Source: Sphingomonas sanguinis
GTDB lineage: Bacteria > Pseudomonadota > Alphaproteobacteria > Sphingomonadales > Sphingomonadaceae
Length of the DNA: 64,000 nucleotides
NCBI RefSeq assembly: GCF_019297835.1
Contig: NZ_CP079204.1
Location: 1-64,000, forward strand
Reading direction: 5' to 3'
Under the pieces are notes generated by a model that had not been told where the DNA came from, searched no databases, and saw only the letters and a list, made by a program, of their open reading frames with translations. Shown piece after piece: positions 62,679 to 64,000 of the stretch. Each line of letters starts with the position of its first letter. Position 1 is the first letter of the stretch. A program made the position numbers and the translations under genes.

Positions 62679-64000
62679 GGATTAAGCTCTTCGTAAGACT
62701 TGACGCTATTTGGCTTGCCTATCCCCGCTTCGCTTTTTTGTAAAGCAGATGCTCTATCGGCACCCCGATAGAGCGCCTGTGCAACCCAAGATGCGGCTAT
62801 AGTAAAGATGAAACCCATCAAGGGCGGGCGCAGCGGATAGTCGACCGTGCTCGCCAGCATCAAGATCAACATGACGCTCCATCCGGCACGTCCCAGAAGT
62901 CCGCTGATCCCCAGGCGGCCACGGCTTCGGAACAGCCGCCATCCGGCCACCAGCCACCATGCCAGCCCTGCGGCCATCAGGGCGACGCCGGCCGCGCCCC
63001 CCGTCATCGCCACCTCGAAAAAGTCGTTATGCGCGTGGTTGTATGTCGTAGGACGTAGCAAGCTGTCAGGTTCCAGGATACGGAATACCGGATCGAACGA
63101 GCCGAGACCGCTGCCGAACGGAAAGAAGTCCCCGATCATCTTCAGGACCTGAGGCGTGTTGCGCAGCCGCAGATCGTCCAGCGCGTTAAGCTCGAACAGG
63201 CGGTTGAGCGCCAGCGCACGACCGAAGAAGAACACCAGAGCTGCGATCGCCACGCCACCGATCAGCAACCCCCAGGACAGGAGCTTTCCCCTGCGCCCAC
63301 TGGCCAATGGAGCCATCATGGCGGCCATGATGATCCCGACCACCATCAGCCCCATTCCGGCGCGCGATGCGGTGAGCAGGATCAACGGGATAAGCGCCAG
63401 CGCGCATAACCCCGCTGCGATCTGACGGCGCAGGGCGACCTGAGGCGTGGTCGTGGGAAGCAGCGTTACGATGCGCAGCAGTGGGAACATCGCGGACAAC
63501 AGCGCCGCCTGATGGTTGCGGTTGGCGAGAAAGCCGACCGCATTGCCCTCATAGGTCCGTTGATACAAATATAGCGGGCTGCCGACGCCCTGTACCGCCT
63601 GTAGCCCGCCGAGCAGCGCACTGACCATTCCCACGCCAAGCAATACGAACAGGACCGACCGTCTAGCGTCTGGCGGCACGGCGGCCCATCCGACCAACGC
63701 GCAGGCTGGCGCGAGGAACCAGAGCAACGCCTGAACCGTCAGATCCGGGGTCAACGAGATCGGTCGCCAGGGTTGAGCGACGCCCTGTGCCCGTGCCGCC
63801 TCCACCATCAGTTCACGCCCGGGAAGCGCCGTCCAAATTCCTGGCGGCAGCGGAATAAGCTGGATCAATGCCAGCGCGACACCGCACAGAAGAAGCAGAA
63901 GCGGCACGCGCAAGGGCTTCAGTTCCGAGGTGGGCACCAGCAAAATCATGCCGGCCAGCACCAGCACCAGCGCCGGTCGTACATAGAGCAGCGAAAGAAC
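62675..64000 (-). CDS. O-antigen ligase/polymerase family membrane protein (partial, runs off window)
   Basis: 442 codons are visible and the frame is open to the window edge, so the N-terminus is missing. About eleven membrane segments; the large periplasmic loop holds GVGSPLYLYQRTYEGNAVGF (with LANRNHQAALLS) and FGSGLGSFDPVFRILEPDS, then YNHAHNDFFEVAMTGGAAGV. The pattern H-N-x-F/Y-x-E is that of the Wzy_C/RfaL (O-antigen ligase) family. In an EPS operon before wza and wzc it is more probably a Wzy-like polymerase than a lipid A ligase. Confidence 0.82.
   Translation of the reverse strand, partial: VLSLLYVRPALVLVLAGMILLVPTSELKPLRVPLLLLLCGVALALIQLIPLPPGIWTALPGRELMVEAARAQGVAQPWRPISLTPDLTVQALLWFLAPACALVGWAAVPPDARRSVLFVLLGVGMVSALLGGLQAVQGVGSPLYLYQRTYEGNAVGFLANRNHQAALLSAMFPLLRIVTLLPTTTPQVALRRQIAAGLCALALIPLILLTASRAGMGLMVVGIIMAAMMAPLASGRRGKLLSWGLLIGGVAIAALVFFFGRALALNRLFELNALDDLRLRNTPQVLKMIGDFFPFGSGLGSFDPVFRILEPDSLLRPTTYNHAHNDFFEVAMTGGAAGVALMAAGLAWWLVAGWRLFRSRGRLGISGLLGRAGWSVMLILMLASTVDYPLRPPLMGFIFTIAASWVAQALYRGADRASALQKSEAGIGKPNSVKSYEELNP

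Noticed and set aside
38257-64000. Known sphingan (gellan/welan type) cluster
   Set aside because: The functions are generic EPS ones; the gene order and the gtrA, FAD oxidoreductase and beta-helix genes do not match the sphingan order I know.
1-64000. CRISPR array, rRNA or tRNA genes
   Set aside because: No regularly spaced direct repeats of CRISPR type, and no tRNA cloverleaf or rRNA segments were recognised by eye; a tRNAscan or Infernal run would be decisive.

Overview
The window looks like chromosomal DNA of a high-GC alphaproteobacterium of the Sphingomonadales (Sphingomonas-like). I infer this from the three TonB-dependent receptors, the receptor / DUF6445 / tryptophan-halogenase cluster, the Ti-type traA/traC/traD module, GC-rich coding on both strands with 4-bp gene overlaps, and a Wzx/Wzy-type exopolysaccharide locus. 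I saw no rRNA, tRNA or CRISPR array.

Layout. 0.5-16.2 kb is outer-membrane uptake and sugar metabolism: a TonB receptor, a GT4 glycosyltransferase, a siderophore-type TonB receptor, a membrane glycosyltransferase, a GH43 glycosidase, and a large TonB receptor followed by a DUF6445 protein and a flavin-dependent tryptophan halogenase. 16.2-23.4 kb is a mobile segment: an IS5 remnant, a fused nucleotidyltransferase-HEPN protein, traD-traC facing away from traA with a recognisable oriT between them, an ISNCY-like transposase and a frameshifted thioesterase. No type IV secretion genes accompany the relaxase, so this resembles a mobilizable or decayed element.

23.5-34.3 kb is a stress and detoxification block. 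It holds a sulfite-oxidation operon (LysR regulator, TDT transporter, periplasmic SorA-like enzyme, cytochrome SorB) with a divergent second sulfite oxidase and an MgtC-like protein. Next is an operon of DUF305, a beta-propeller protein, an ECF sigma factor and its anti-sigma factor, with an ECF-type promoter in front. Divergent from that lies a fluoride riboswitch followed by a CLC antiporter and a DUF190 protein. 34.3-38.2 kb is an insertion-sequence graveyard: a decayed IS5 copy with terminal repeats, a second IS5 fragment, and an old IS3 copy split by an intact 1321-bp IS3 element with a TAC target duplication.

38.2 kb to the end is a large polysaccharide locus. It starts with a methyltransferase. 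A tightly overlapping seven-gene operon follows (SDR, TIM-barrel isomerase, GT2-like protein, FAD oxidoreductase, GtrA, GtrB-like GT2, polytopic membrane protein); its last three genes resemble the GtrABC glycan-decoration system. Then come the initiating sugar-phosphate transferase, GT2, Wzx flippase, beta-helix protein, GT4, epimerase, a Wzy-like membrane protein, a divergent GT4 / acyltransferase / GT4 trio, and finally a TPR-like protein, Wzc, Wza and an O-antigen-ligase-type protein that runs off the right edge. Together these genes would start, assemble, flip, polymerise, export and decorate a surface polysaccharide.
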